This document shows, piece after piece, positions 1 through 12,272 of a stretch of 64,000 bases of DNA (positions within the stretch are counted from its first letter, which is position 1; the number at the start of each line of letters is the position of its first letter). Below the pieces are notes generated by a model. That model made no database searches, had not been told where the DNA came from, and saw only the letters and a program-made list of their open reading frames with translations. This DNA comes from Chrysopilus asiliformis. Its lineage: Eukaryota > Arthropoda > Insecta > Diptera > Rhagionidae. Location: positions 101,610,733 to 101,674,732 of the forward strand of contig OZ035960.1 in NCBI GenBank assembly GCA_964034945.1. The letters run 5' to 3'. The translations under genes and the position numbers were made by a program.

Positions 1-3000
1 AAAACAAATTTATATTTATTTCGGATTATTATATTTTTTTTTTAAATTTCTACAATAATTTATTAGCAATTTCATTCTATCAAAATTAAAGAAAAATAAA
101 TAAAATTTACATTAATAAAATGAAAAGAAGATAAAATTATGATTATTTTGAAATTGAATAGAAGTTATGGAAATTATGCTATGCCAATTAAATATATCGT
201 GATTTGTTTATTCATTGTGACATTAAATGCATCTTAAAACCGTTGATTTTTCTTTTTGAAAAATAAAAATTCAGGGTTTTTATTGTAATAAATATATTTC
301 CCTACATCGCTAAGAAATTGAAAAGAAAATTTATTATTGTAGACTTAATTTAGATGTAATTATTTTTGTTAAAATTTATAAACAAATGTTTGTATAAAAA
401 ATATTTTCTGCGATAGATAAATTTTATTGAAATTTATAATTTATATGTTTGTTTCGTAATTTTACTGTTTTAAATTAAATTTTGTTACACTTAACAAATT
501 CAACTAAACGCTTTTAATTTCTACTTTCGTTTTTTCTTGATTTTTTTATGTAGGTTGTTTTTTTTTTTTTGAATTTTCAAAGATTACAGTATTGTCACTT
601 AACGCTATTGCAATGTAAATATCATGGACTTATTAAAGCTTTGGAGATTTTATTTGAATAGTCGAAAAAAATCAAATTAATAATTATGTCAATTGTTTTA
701 TTTTGTGACCTTCACTTCTGTATATTTGTCTATTTTTTACAAATGGAAAAGTAAATTCGAAAGTTAAACAAAACTTTTCTTTGATAATTTCATTTCATTC
801 TCGCAGAAATTTGCGAAATGATGCATAATACAGAACGGTTCTGTCAGAACCCTTTCAAAACGAATTAAAATGATCTTTCTTTCTGTGGAACAGAGGAGTG
901 TCTGGGCCTCTGCTGCGTTCTTCACTTGCCTGCAATCTCGTTCCACCAGTGAAAATCTTTTCCTGCTTTAGCTTTCAATATGACTCCGTCTGCGGATTAA
1001 AACTGCGACAAAACCAGAAGTGGGTTATAGGAAGGGGATAGAGATAGACTTTTCAGTGGAATCGAATTTTTTGAAGGACTTTCTATCTAATGATGAAAAC
1101 CAGATTGAAATTCCTTCCGCGGTTCAGGAGATACCAGGAGCGGAAGTTAAAGTGGAGGGGACGTCAATAGCGTAAATACGGGGAGCCTACGCCTGCAATG
1201 CGGTGGGTGGTCGACGAAAAGGGGTCTCCGAAAGAACAAAGGGGCCCGAAAGGGCCACCTAAACTGGTGTATTGTAACCTGCGACGCAGTTTGTTGAAAA
1301 ATTTCTGTCTGCTTTGCATGTTTCTTTAAAAAAAACTTACCTGCGGCGCATTTCATTCTAAAGCTTTCGATTACGGCATATGTGGACCAATTTTAAATAA
1401 ATTTCGAAGAAATTAGATACTCTTAGGTTTTTGCTTAGACAAAAACAAAAATTGAGACAAATCTTTCTTCTGATCGATCTTTCAAAATTTCCAGCCACCC
1501 CAAAGATTTTTTTTCAGAGATGCAAACCAGTTTTTCGAACCGAGCCAAAAACCACTGCGCCATAGAAGTTTTAATGTACCAAACCATAAACCGAACCACT
1601 GAAAAAAGAAAGATGACCGAACCGAACCAAAACTAAATTAGTTTTTAAAACAATTTCGGTAACCGAACCAAAACCAGAAATGTTTTTAGTGATTCAGTTA
1701 AGTTAGCATTTGTATTTTTGGGCCTGCATTTTTTAAAATTATTTTCTATATAGAGCCAGATATAGAGCCTGGGACTTTTTTTATGTTAATCTAGTACTAT
1801 AAAAGCTGTGCTCTGTATCTCAAGAAATATAACTTATGTTAGGAAGAAATCTAAAATTTACTAAATAGGAACCAAAAACCGCTGAACCATTCAAGTTTTG
1901 GGGAACCAAAACGAAAAGCAGATTTTTTTTTTAAATTTTAGAAACAAGAATCAAAATTTTTGAATTTTAGGAACCAACACCGGAACCAAATTTTTGATAT
2001 TTTAGAAACGAAAACCAAAACCTAATTTTCCAATTTTAGGAAACTAAACCAAAAATGAAATTCACCTTTGAACTAACACCGAACCACACTCTGAATATTT
2101 TTGGCTTGTGTCCAAAAATTGATCTCTGTTGATTTTTATCGTTTTTTTTTGGGGCGCAAGATACAGGGCGCCGCTGTGCCTTTAAGTGGCCCTGCCCCAT
2201 CATTATACAAATATGCGGATACGTAAATGACAAAATTTGTAACTCTGTACGTGTTTTTGAAAAAAAAAAAATCGACTGCGGCGCATTTTAACAAGGATGT
2301 CTGGTGCACATTTATTTATATTAAAGAAGTAGGAGAGGGTGTTAGTTACGCCTCACAATGCAAATTTTTTACCAGTGAAAGGTTGTTCGGAGAATATTCC
2401 AGAAAGTCTCATCTCGAAGTAAAAGGAAAAAATAAAATATCTGGAAGTATCTCTATGTGATTAAAAAAGATTGAGCTGATGAATATACATTCAACCAGGC
2501 ATATGAAATAAGGAATTAATAAAAACATGGAAGTTTTTAATTAGTTTTCATGGTGTTTCAATTTTTTAAAACATCTACATTTAATATTTTTAAAGATAGC
2601 TTAAGATAGCTCATAGCAACGGAAATACAATAATTGAATGGTTGACTGACTGGTTTTTTGTGTGATAAATTGTATAAAATTACTAAAAAGGTTTTCAAAT
2701 ATTCGTTGGATTGGGAGTATCTTCAAATATAAACGCGCACTACGATCGCAAAAATGGTACGAAAGTGACAATTTGAGTTTCTGAAATAAGTGATATGGTA
2801 GCGCGGATCGAAGTTTATTTATAGTTACCGACTTCTACTTAAATCTACTGTGATATGCGTTGCAATATTTTTCACGCGCTTCAAAAGATCAAACTGTGCA
2901 TCATTACATGCTTGCCACAGTAATGCGCGCCTGCATTAAGGGTTTCTACAATTCTAATTGAAGATTGCATACGAGATCCAGTTGTTAGTTATAAAAAAAA

Positions 3001-3164
3001 GCAGCAGTTTTTTTTTAGAAACAGTTTTTATTTTCATTTTAGAAATAAATATGGATACTATGACAACTATGATAAAAAAACGGTTAATGAGAGTAAAATT
3101 TCAACACAATAAAAATTCGTTTTGACTATGAAAAATGGTTTTTCTTAAGTATTCGATGCAAAAT
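1..3164. other. Gene-free AT-rich flank with degenerate repeats
   Basis: No open reading frame here shows a domain, a codon pattern or splice sites that I recognise. Positions 1-760 are simple AT-rich sequence. Positions about 1520-2090 are rich in AACCGAACC/AAACCAAAACC runs and match a second, interrupted copy at about 46130-47480, so this is a dispersed repeat. Positions 1348-1360 and 2275-2288 carry the dispersed motif TGCGGCGCATTT, discussed in the findings. The last 150 bases should hold the 3' UTR of the serpin on the minus strand. Confidence 0.6.
3027..3032 (-). promoter_or_regulatory. Probable polyadenylation signal of the serpin gene
   Basis: The plus strand reads TTTATT, which is AATAAA on the minus strand, about 135 bases after the serpin stop codon. 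The distance and hexamer suit a short insect 3' UTR. AT-rich sequence gives this hexamer by chance fairly often, so the call is tentative. Confidence 0.4.
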
Positions 3165-4573
3165 CTATGCATTTGGATCTCTATAAATTCCAGCAAACAA
3201 GATCGCTTGAGTTTTTGCGTCATAAATGAGGAATAGGAAAGGATGATTGCAAATAAATTTAGCCGGCTCTAATGGTCGAGATGATCTAAAACTGAATAAA
3301 ACCGTCGCAGCGGCGGCTGTTGAGCCCTCCTCGTCAACCTCGATTTTAGCTTTGTGGACAGCATCGTCAAGTACGAGTTTGGTTTCTTCTGAAAATCCCG
3401 ATAGATCGGCATTTTCTGTGAACAGGTTTCCAATACCAATACGTTCTAATATCTATATTAGGCCAAAAAAAAATTTGCATTAAACACAATTAATTGCCAT
3501 TTTGTTAGCTTATCATACCGATCTAAATTCCAATGTCTTTTCGAAACTGAATCTTGGTATTTCGATTTCAACTTCTCGTGCCATTCCTTCGCTTAAAGCC
3601 TGCTGCAGAGTGGCAGGGTTGAGACGTTTAAGTAAATCATCCAAACTGTTATTAACAGCTGGTGGTAGCATAATTATCATTGATACATCTGAACCGTCAT
3701 CGGCTCCTAAATATGGTAACTCTAAAATATGCACTCCCAGACGCTCATTAACGGCTAAAATTACGAGAAATTCGTTAGTTTTTTTTGTTGGAAACTTGTA
3801 TTAAACTTGTCGAAATTACCATAATTAAATGTTCCATTCTTTTTCATCATATGTACAAAAGATTGATTCTTTGGAGTGTAGAATATTTTCTGCGTAGTTT
3901 CAGTGGGATCGAATTTTGATTCCCATTGCCCCTTAAAATACGCCGCATTCGCCAACACTAATTTAGTATTTGATGAAATTGAACCGGGAACTAAGATATC
4001 CTGAATATGACCTTTGGTTTGGGTTTCTACCCATTTGTTGATTGTAACTCGGCTTTCGTCGGGATCATTACGGAAATCCAGGTTAACTAATTCTTTTGGA
4101 AATAAGTCTTGTATGCACTCACGGATTTGAGTCTCCTTTGATACAAAAATTCGATCAGCGGACGAAAATTCAGTTCCGGTATTATTATTTCGCCTTAGGC
4201 GCATCCTCTCTGCTTGTCTGTAGGCATTCATCACCTTAAATTTACTATCAATATGATTAATGTTAAGGACATTCTTTAGTCCTTCTTCGGTTTTATTTTT
4301 TGATCCGAAATATGCTAATAGCAGAGCATGAAAAGTACTATATGGTGAGAAAAATATGTTTTCATTTGGTGTCGCTTCATTGATGGCTGTTAACAGCGAC
4401 ACTGTAAATGCCTGTTGGCCACTGTATAAATTGTTTCGAACTTCTTGTCCCACGTCTTGCTCACTATCGAAATCGGGTGAACATCCTGGCGGCGTATATT
4501 GAGTTTGAGATTGAGACAATATTGTTGGTAACGTTATCACAAGAAGAAGATTTGTAGCTGGCCCTAAGAACAT
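3165..4573 (-). CDS. Secreted inhibitory-type serpin, three coding exons, 425 aa
   Basis: This is a complete serine (or cysteine) protease inhibitor of the serpin family, probably acting in haemolymph or extracellular space. Coding exons on the minus strand are 4573-3820, 3754-3519 and 3452-3165; introns of 65 and 66 bp have GT-AG ends and the frame is continuous. The ATG at 4573 is preceded by an acceptor (TTTTTACAG ending at 4585), so a 5' UTR exon lies upstream. The protein begins MFLGPATNLLLVITL, a hydrophobic signal peptide. Family landmarks are NAAYFKGQW in the breach region and the signature FICNHPFLFLI near the C-terminus. The reactive-centre hinge EEGSTAAAAT (about residues 371-380) has the small residues typical of inhibitory serpins, and the scissile bond should lie in LFSFRSSRP (about 382-390). 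Several NxS/T sites fit secretion. It resembles Drosophila Spn88Ea-type serpins; orthology is not certain. A 28-residue in-frame extension upstream (ATG at 4600) reads into the intron and was rejected. Confidence 0.93.
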
Positions 4574-5233
4574 TGTGAGGAAATCTGTAAAAAGAATCAA
4601 AAATCAGTAAAGGTGAAGTCAAAATTTAAAAAAAAATCAGATAATAAAAATTTCCGCGCCATAATTTTACCACGCTACACGCCAGAGAGTCACGAATGGC
4701 GATTTTAATCAAAATTTATTTGTCTAAAAGACTTCTGACCTATAGAAAAACCCAAATAATTACGTTAAAGCAACATTTCGTTGATTTTTTTTCTGATAAC
4801 TGGTCGACGCCTACGAAGACATATTACAATAAATACGTATTTTGTATTAAATATGTGTTATCACTTTATAATCTTGAATTTTTTGTTTTGTGTGAAGATT
4901 TGTATTCATTTTAGAAGTGCAAAAACAACTTGCAGAGTTTTTGGACAGTTTTCGTTAATGCACTTTATGTATGTTTGTAGTTTTTTTTATTTAAAGCTAT
5001 ATTCTTTAATTTGGATGTATGGAAATTCATCCTGCGGCGCATTTGTGTCGGTGAAAACAATCCCATATTTTCTCGGTTAAAAACGCTCAGCGTTCTGTTT
5101 ATTCTTCAGTGTCTACAAATTTTCACCCACTGCAAAAAAAATTGGAAAAAATGCTACATATTTCAGATTGCATATTTCCGGTCGGGAAAAAAACACTGAA
5201 AAGGACATATTTTAACTTTTAAAGGAATTGCAG

Positions 5234-5597
5234 AAAGAACGATGCACGAAAATGCCCCTTTACTAACTTTTGGGTTTCACTTTCGTAGTACCTCCATTGG
5301 AAAGGTAATTTGCTCTAGTTTCATGGACATAAGCTCTTTTCTGGCGGGGAACTGCAGGGGGATGGTCAGCTGCCATCTTAGACGCAATGATTTTCCCATG
5401 CAGTTTTCGACGTGATTTTCCCATTGCGTCTAAGATGGTAGCTGACCATCCCCTGCAGTTCCCCGCCAAAAAAGACCTTATGTCCATGAAACTAGAGCAA
5501 ATCACCTTTCCAATGGAGGTACCACGAAAGTGAAACCCCAACTGGTTCAAAAGTTAGTCCGGGGGCATAAAAAACGTCGAATCCTGCATGGTTCTTT
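5234..5597. mobile_element. Foldback MITE (family A), near-palindromic hairpin
   Basis: The element is one long imperfect palindrome. The left arm (about 5234-5395) reappears reverse-complemented in the right arm (about 5410-5597), including CTAGTTTCATGGACATAAG and CTGCAGGGGATGGTCAGCT-like blocks. The ends are AAAGAACGATGCA and TGCATGGTTCTTT. No coding capacity is visible. A diverged second copy, interrupted by another transposon, lies at about 52988-54021. Confidence 0.75.
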
Positions 5598-5898
5598 GCG
5601 TCCAACATACTTTTTTCGGATTGCTTAGGTAATTTTTCGCATTTTGATAGAAACACTGGAAAAGTTGAGAACTAAACGCAACTATAGGTTGTTTGGTGAG
5701 TTTTCCTGCTGTAGCGCCGAAACCGTTAGTGATATCCGTTTTGTGTCTCCAGATAAGTTATATGGAATTAAATTTTACACATAACAAAAGAAGTTTCATG
5801 AAAATCGGTGGGTAAGAAAAATATTTTTTGAGGAATTTTCCGAAACTTTCTTGCGTCGGGGAAAATTTTGCGGAATTTTTTTTCACCATATTTTTTAT

Positions 5899-6378
5899 AC
5901 CCGTATGGTGAAACCAAAGGGTATATTAACTTTGCCTTATCGTTTGTAACGCCAAGATCCCGTTATCATACACAAAAATGAATTACACCAGTGAGTTTAG
6001 AACGATAAACAAATTGAATTTTGCATGTCCGTCCGTCTGTCTGTGGCGCGGATTGCGGGCGCGCAGAGTGAGCTACAGACTTGAAATTTTGCACAGATTC
6101 GTTTTTGAAAGGCTAAGTTCGTTAATGGACAAAAATGGACAATTAGGGGGGTACCCCCCATACGAACGAAAACGTTTTTTGCGAATATCTCAAAAACGGT
6201 GCATCTTATCAAAAAAAGTCCAAGAACAAAAGTTATTTAGGATATGATTCTACATAAAACTCCCATACATCAAAATCCGATTGGAATAAATTTAAAAAAA
6301 TCTTATTGGAAAGTTTGACTTCAAAGTGGAATTTTGGTACAACTGTTCGAATTTTCATACGAATATCACCATACGGGT
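5899..6378. mobile_element. TIR element with ACCCGTATGGTGA ends (family B)
   Basis: The ends ACCCGTATGGTGA and TCACCATACGGGT are inverted copies 480 bp apart. Inside is the block CTTATCGTTTGTAACGC and a GTCCGTCCGTCTGTC run. Pieces of the same family recur at about 18930-19490, 19817-19990 (reverse), 50270-50590, 52480-52515 (reverse end only) and 57990-58500 (reverse). No coding capacity is visible and I cannot name the superfamily. Confidence 0.65.
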
Positions 6379-7439
6379 CTCCAATGATTACTAGATTGGC
6401 AATTATAGCTTTTGTTATGTTTTCAGTTTAATTTTTTTTTGCGTTTTGGCTGAATGATCATTTTTTGCAACAAACCGTTAACGAGATACAATTTTTTGAA
6501 AAACATCAAAAGACGATTCTTCCATGCGATTTTACAATGAGGGAATCGCGTTTTCTTCGCCAGCGATACGAACATCCTATGAACATCGAGAAAATTCCAC
6601 TGTGCCGTTATATTTTGTGATCTTTTAGTCAGTTAGAATCTCAGAATTAAACTATGGGGGTAGAAATATGAAAAGAAGGGATTCGCTTTGTCTTCGCTTG
6701 CGATTTTTCTATTTGAACATAGGCGGAGCGCAACGGCATCTGTCGGGCCTGTAAGTAAGTTTTCCGGGAATTGAAAATGGAGGAGATGGACAAAAATTTC
6801 ATGTTCGTTATTTATTTTGTTTTTTTAGTGATCTGTGGTGCTTGAATCTAATGGCGAATTCGATTCACAGATTTAGAACATGGTCTACTCTAGAGCCGAA
6901 GAGTGCCTAATTTAGTCAAAACTATTTTGTTAGAAAAAATTGTTAAAATTTTTTATTCGAATAAAAATCTAGATCGAACAATTTTCAACAGCATTTTTAT
7001 TTAGCTCTGAAGTTTAAGTTTTTTTGTGAGTTTTAAAAGTCAAGTGCAAACGAAAATTTTATGGCACAAATGGTGAGATTAATTTACTTTTGGTCTTAAG
7101 ATCTTATATGTAGACAAGCTAATTAATCTCGCAGAAGATCTGCAAGCGAATTTTCAAAGTGAAATCGTGGCGACGTCAACCATTTCATACAATGGAAGAA
7201 TCACCAGAGAGAAAAGGATGAATTCGCGGTGAACGTGGAAGATCTCTCGCGATATTGAACTGAACCTCTGTGTTTGCTGGGAATAATCAAAACACACAAA
7301 ATTAAATAAGCGTAGCCGTTACAACACAAATTAAATTTACAATCACACCAATTGTTCTTTATGCACGATTATTTAAGTTATGGAGGAGTTATGTATGGTT
7401 AAAATAATTTAAAAAAATGCAAATATGACACTAACGGCC

Positions 7440-7556
7440 AATTTATTCACTAGGAGTTAAATCGCCTTAACTCCCTTAACTCACCTTTAACATGGAAAAT
7501 AACGTTAGCTAACTCCCTTAACTCACTAACTCGGCTTAACTCCTAGTGAATAAATT
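7440..7556. mobile_element. Small MITE with 21-bp inverted ends
   Basis: AATTTATTCACTAGGAGTTAA at the left end is matched by TTAACTCCTAGTGAATAAATT at the right end. The middle repeats the word TTAACTCCC several times. It is 117 bp long with no coding capacity. Confidence 0.6.
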
Positions 7557-10500
7557 AGGGGTAAATGAATAAGAATGAAGTCACAAAGACAATAAACGTA
7601 ACAATGAATTGCTTTGAAAAAAAAAATTACTACCATTGATGTCAACAAGAGTAAAATATAATATCCGTAATTTAGTAATATATGTAAATAAAACCGAAAT
7701 TGAGTATCGCATACCAAACAATACCGTTTCCTAATAATACTTGAAAATTTATGTAACCTTAACATGATTCAATTCAAGTGATCAATTTTTCTCTGTCAAA
7801 TTCAATTGAAAAAATATTTTGTAGTTACTCTCAGCAGTTTAATCTCAAAGTTTGTAAATTAACACATTTTTCTTGTTTACTCGAGTCATGCAAACACATG
7901 TCGTCGATCAATAATCAAGCAAACAACAAAGAAAAAAAATTAATTTACTCACGACTGCGATTTATTGTGTGGTGGATAGATACTACTGAATCGGTTTAAA
8001 ATGAAAATAAAAACCACAAAAATTAAATGAAAAAGTGTTAACTAATGTAGCAGTAGTGTAGGTAAATGGACGTCATCACATTTACTGTCGTGATCAAATT
8101 CATATAACATCGTGTATCGTTTTCTTATAGCAAATTGCAGAGAAAGTGAAATTTACGATTTCCATAATAGCATTTCTCCTTCTGAGGTTTCAATTTTTCT
8201 ACATCATTCCTAATATATCTATATATCTACGTATAAATCATGAACATGTGAGTTTTCAAGATTGAATGAAGTCAGCCGTTGCAAAAATTTAGCGAAAAAA
8301 AAATTATTTAACCCCTAATTGAAGATCTCAGTGTAGATTAATGTTGCATCCGTAAAGTGGGAAAGACCAACACATGAACTGAATAAATCGGAAAAAAATC
8401 ATTCTCAGTAATTTGATATTACCTTGTATAAAATTACCAAAAACCGGATATTAATTAATGTTTCGAGATGTCTTTAAGCAAGAGTAAGCAATTTCTTGGA
8501 CGTCATTTCTAGATTGAAAAAGCGATATCGCAAAGAAAATATTCTCGGTCAATTCTCTTTAAATTTACATGTTGCGATGTGAAAAAAAACGAGGGGGATT
8601 TTTTAATTTTTTTTTAAAGGAATCGATTGAAATTCTAAAGAACATTTTATTTTGATATAGAATCTTGTCTTGTGATAATTTATTTTGATTTGAAGCGTCA
8701 GTTAATAATCGGATTTGAAGAATTGTTACCGGCTCACAATCTAAATATGGCTTGTAATAATTTTTATGAAAACTTCTAAAAAAATGGGAAAAAAGAAATC
8801 GGACATTCCAATAGATTTATTCTGACCGGAAATAATACTTCACACTACATTAGAAATGCTAAATCCAGTAAGATGACACACTTTGTTACAAAATATGGAA
8901 AAATAGCAAATTATGTACTCAGGGAAATGGAGTAAAGATTTTAAGCCTGCTGCAGGACTATTTTTGCTATTACCGGCTAAGTTGTCTTACAATAGATGTC
9001 TGTTCACCAACAGATGCCACCTGTCAACTTGCTGTAGGTTAAGGGCGAAAAATTAATTTGGAGCAAGTGAAGTAAGACAGCAATATTTAAACACGTTTGC
9101 CATTGCAACGATGTATAAGAGCCTCCACACGTTCAATGTTACTTGACAAGTATTATTGATGAAAATTTTCGTCAAGTAATATTGATGGAAATTGCCTGCA
9201 AACGAAACATTGAAGAGCATCCAAACGATCAAAGTTACTTGAAACATGAGTCATTCAAGTAAAATTGCCAAGTAACATTGAATTTCTCGGCCTGTGCCTG
9301 ACCTGTTAAGGGGAAATTTGGATGTGAAAACACCCGCAAAAATAATATAACAATTTTGTTATATTTTTGCAGACCTTATAAGCCAAGAAATTCCAATAAG
9401 GAGTAATAGTTTTACTGTTAACCTGCAGCAAATGTACAGTTAATTTGTGGGAATGGAAATTTCAACGAGAGAAAATTTTCCATGTATTTTTGTGAGCCTG
9501 GGCATCCTCAATTGAGGTTTCATAACAATTTCGCACCAACAGTTTTTACATGGATTGTGAACCATGGATGAATTACAGCATTTGTAAGGTTTTTACGTTG
9601 CAACCCATCAACAGCAGAGGCCGTGATAGCAATCTAGACCGATGATGTCGTTAACACCAAGCAAAACCCCGTTGTTTTTCCAGATAACGCTAAAAAATCC
9701 ACGATACTCGAAATCACAACGTGAAAATCTTTTGTTTTTATTAATTTTTCGACGCTCGACGTACATATGTAGAGAAATATTGTAATTTTTTATTTATAGC
9801 AATTAATTTTTGCTATTAACTGAGGGTCAGTTTAAGCTTCTTTCTTATAGATATAAATTTACTACCCCAAGTACGGAATTGAGAATCTACAAGAGGTTCA
9901 GAACGGATTGGATGTTGAAATTTTTGACAAAATTCAAAAACAAATACAGCAAGCAAAAATTCGAGTAAAAATGCAGTGCAGGCAAAAATTTTACAAAGAA
10001 ATGCGCCGCAAGAGAAAAGTTTTGTATGCAAAGCAAATCTCTCCTTAAATTGAAATAAAAGGGGATGGGCTTCTGCTGTTAACGGGTTTTCAGACCATAC
10101 AAATCCCACCCATGACCAGTAATCTAGGTAAAACTGAAAAAAAAATTCCATACCAGATGCTCTCCGGAATTTTGTGTCAAAAGAAGATGATTTTAAAAGT
10201 AAACTCAAAAAATTATCTTTAAATGACAAAAAGTTTTAAAATAACTACAGATCTCCATATATGTCGATGGAATACGTAAGAAAAATGTTAAGATTTCATT
10301 GTTTGTTGTCAAACAGATCGAAATGACACAGAAAACAATTCATCTTTTTCAATATTAATGAGATATTTGTACATAAAGGAGCCGCTTGTGTTCCAAGAAC
10401 TGTTGCCAACGTCAAACAAACAAAATTTTTGCTTGCGTCAAGTAAAAAAGAACACTCTTTTTAATGTCTTTAGGCTTAAATAAATGACTAAAAATAGTTT

Positions 10501-11437
10501 CATATTTTAAAAACTTTTTGATCTGGTTTAAATGGTTAATGTTCTGTGCTTAAGTAATAAACATCTATAATTTGTTAATATGAAAATTATTCACAGCAAT
10601 AAAAGTGATTAATTTTTATTAGAAAAAATGGTTTCCGGTTGTTATAAAATTAAAATTGTGCAAATAAACTATACCATAATTTAAGCATTTATTCTTCTGT
10701 ACTTGCGGCAATTATTTTATTTTTCTTTAAATTATTTACATATAAAAAAAAGTTTGATGGTTTTTGGTTCCAAGTATAAAGTACAAATTATTGCTTCAGT
10801 TTTTATCTGAAATTACAATTGTATGTAAATATATGTGATAATGATTCACGGTTAAGCGACATCCGTTCGTATTCATATCGACAGAAATAATGCCGAAAGG
10901 CATTTTTGTAAGTGCCGGATTTTATATTGAAGAATGACATCATCACCAAATACAGGAATTTCCTTTTTAATTTATACAAATATGGAAATTAATGGAGAAA
11001 ATTAAAAATATCGAGTTTGGGTGGTTTTAATTTGCACAATTTTCCTGCAGTGAAAACAGAATTGTGCTGGATTCACTTCTTATTTGCAAAATTTTTGCTG
11101 CTTTTGAATGAGATTTAATAGAAGTTTGTATAAATTTTAGCACTTGTGAAATCAAAAATTATCATCATAAGATAGGTGAAAATAATGAGCAGATTTTCAT
11201 CAGATTTTTTAATGAATCAAATGGAAATTGTGGAATACAAAAGACAAAAGAAATTATGCTTTTTGTTTCAAAACCTTAAACATGCGTGCCTATTGTTATT
11301 TTAAGTCTAAGAGGAGTTTAATGTATGGAACGGCTCACTTGAAATTAAAATATGGTCCATGGCGCGTGAAAGTTTATTTTTTTAAACAATCTCCCGGGGA
11401 TCTGACAAGTTTTATGCCTCTGTGCAATTTAACAATA

Positions 11438-12102
11438 GGTGGTCCTCGATTTACGACGTTTTTGGGCGGGTAAATTTTCGTAACTTTCCGTTGTATATCG
11501 AAACGTCGTATATCGGGGTGTTGTATTTTTTTAAAATTTTTGGTGTATGTACATTGTAGCGCTGCAAATTCCGAATATGATTCTATTTAGAAAAGATTCA
11601 AAGATTTGAAAATTAATTTTTTTTTGAAATCCCTTGTTTATCGACTTTTTGTCGTCGTATATCGAGGTCGGGAACAAAACATTGAAACGCCCACAGAACT
11701 ATATAACATAGAACAACTGTCACCATACAAAGCTCTGCTGAAAAATTGTCACAAAAGTATTTCCCTCTTTATCGTACTTGAACGCATCCACTGAACTGTA
11801 TAAGGTTGCGAAATTCAAATTTAGTTTGCCGCGAAATTCAAATTTCACAAGTTTGAGACTAACTTTAGGCGCAAACAAATAACTTTAGGCGCCAACACCA
11901 TTCCGAAAGTCTATTTTCCTTTGACAGCTCATGGTTTAAACGAGAGGACTATATTTATTTTCATACGGTTATCTCGCTCTTACTTGACTCGTTTTGATTC
12001 ACTGAACTGTATTGAAATGGGACCATTTGAGACAGCAAATCGAGCGATCTAGTATATCTATGGAAACGCCTCATATCTAGGTGTTGTAAATCGAGAGTTT
12101 CC
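11438..12102. mobile_element. Candidate pogo/mariner-like non-autonomous element
   Basis: A TA dinucleotide lies at 11436-11437 and at 12103-12104. The inner ends share the imperfect inverted repeat CTCGATTTACGAC / GTTGTAAATCGAGA. The interior has further palindromic words such as GTCGTATATCG. TA flanks and such ends suit the Tc1/mariner/pogo group; this is inference and no transposase is present. Confidence 0.45.
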
Positions 12103-12110
12103 TACATTAG

Positions 12111-12272
12111 AGCCTGTTCACATTGGTTGAAATAGTCCACCTAATTCTGACAGAAACTGGCAACATTAGGGCAAGGTGAGGAAGTGAGAATGAGCCCCAC
12201 TTCCTCACCTTGCCTTAATGTTGCCAGTTTCTGTCAGAATTAGGCGTACTATTTCAACCAATCTGAACATGG
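12111..12272. mobile_element. Near-perfect hairpin MITE, about 75-bp arms
   Basis: The left arm runs from GCCTGTTCACATTGG to GGCAAGGTGAGGAAGTG and is followed after a loop of about 10 bases by its reverse complement, ending CCAATCTGAACATGG. Only a few mismatches separate the arms, so it folds almost completely. The flanks share the word TTAGAG, a possible target duplication. No coding capacity. Confidence 0.7.

Noticed and set aside
5400..5600. miRNA precursor in the family-A hairpin
   Set aside because: The hairpin is part of a repeated transposable element with long arms on both sides, which fits a foldback MITE better than a single miRNA gene.
9816..10229. 137-codon minus-strand open frame
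   Set aside because: It overlaps the dispersed motif AAATGCGCCGCA and AT-rich repeat sequence; the translation is Phe-rich and unlike any family I know.
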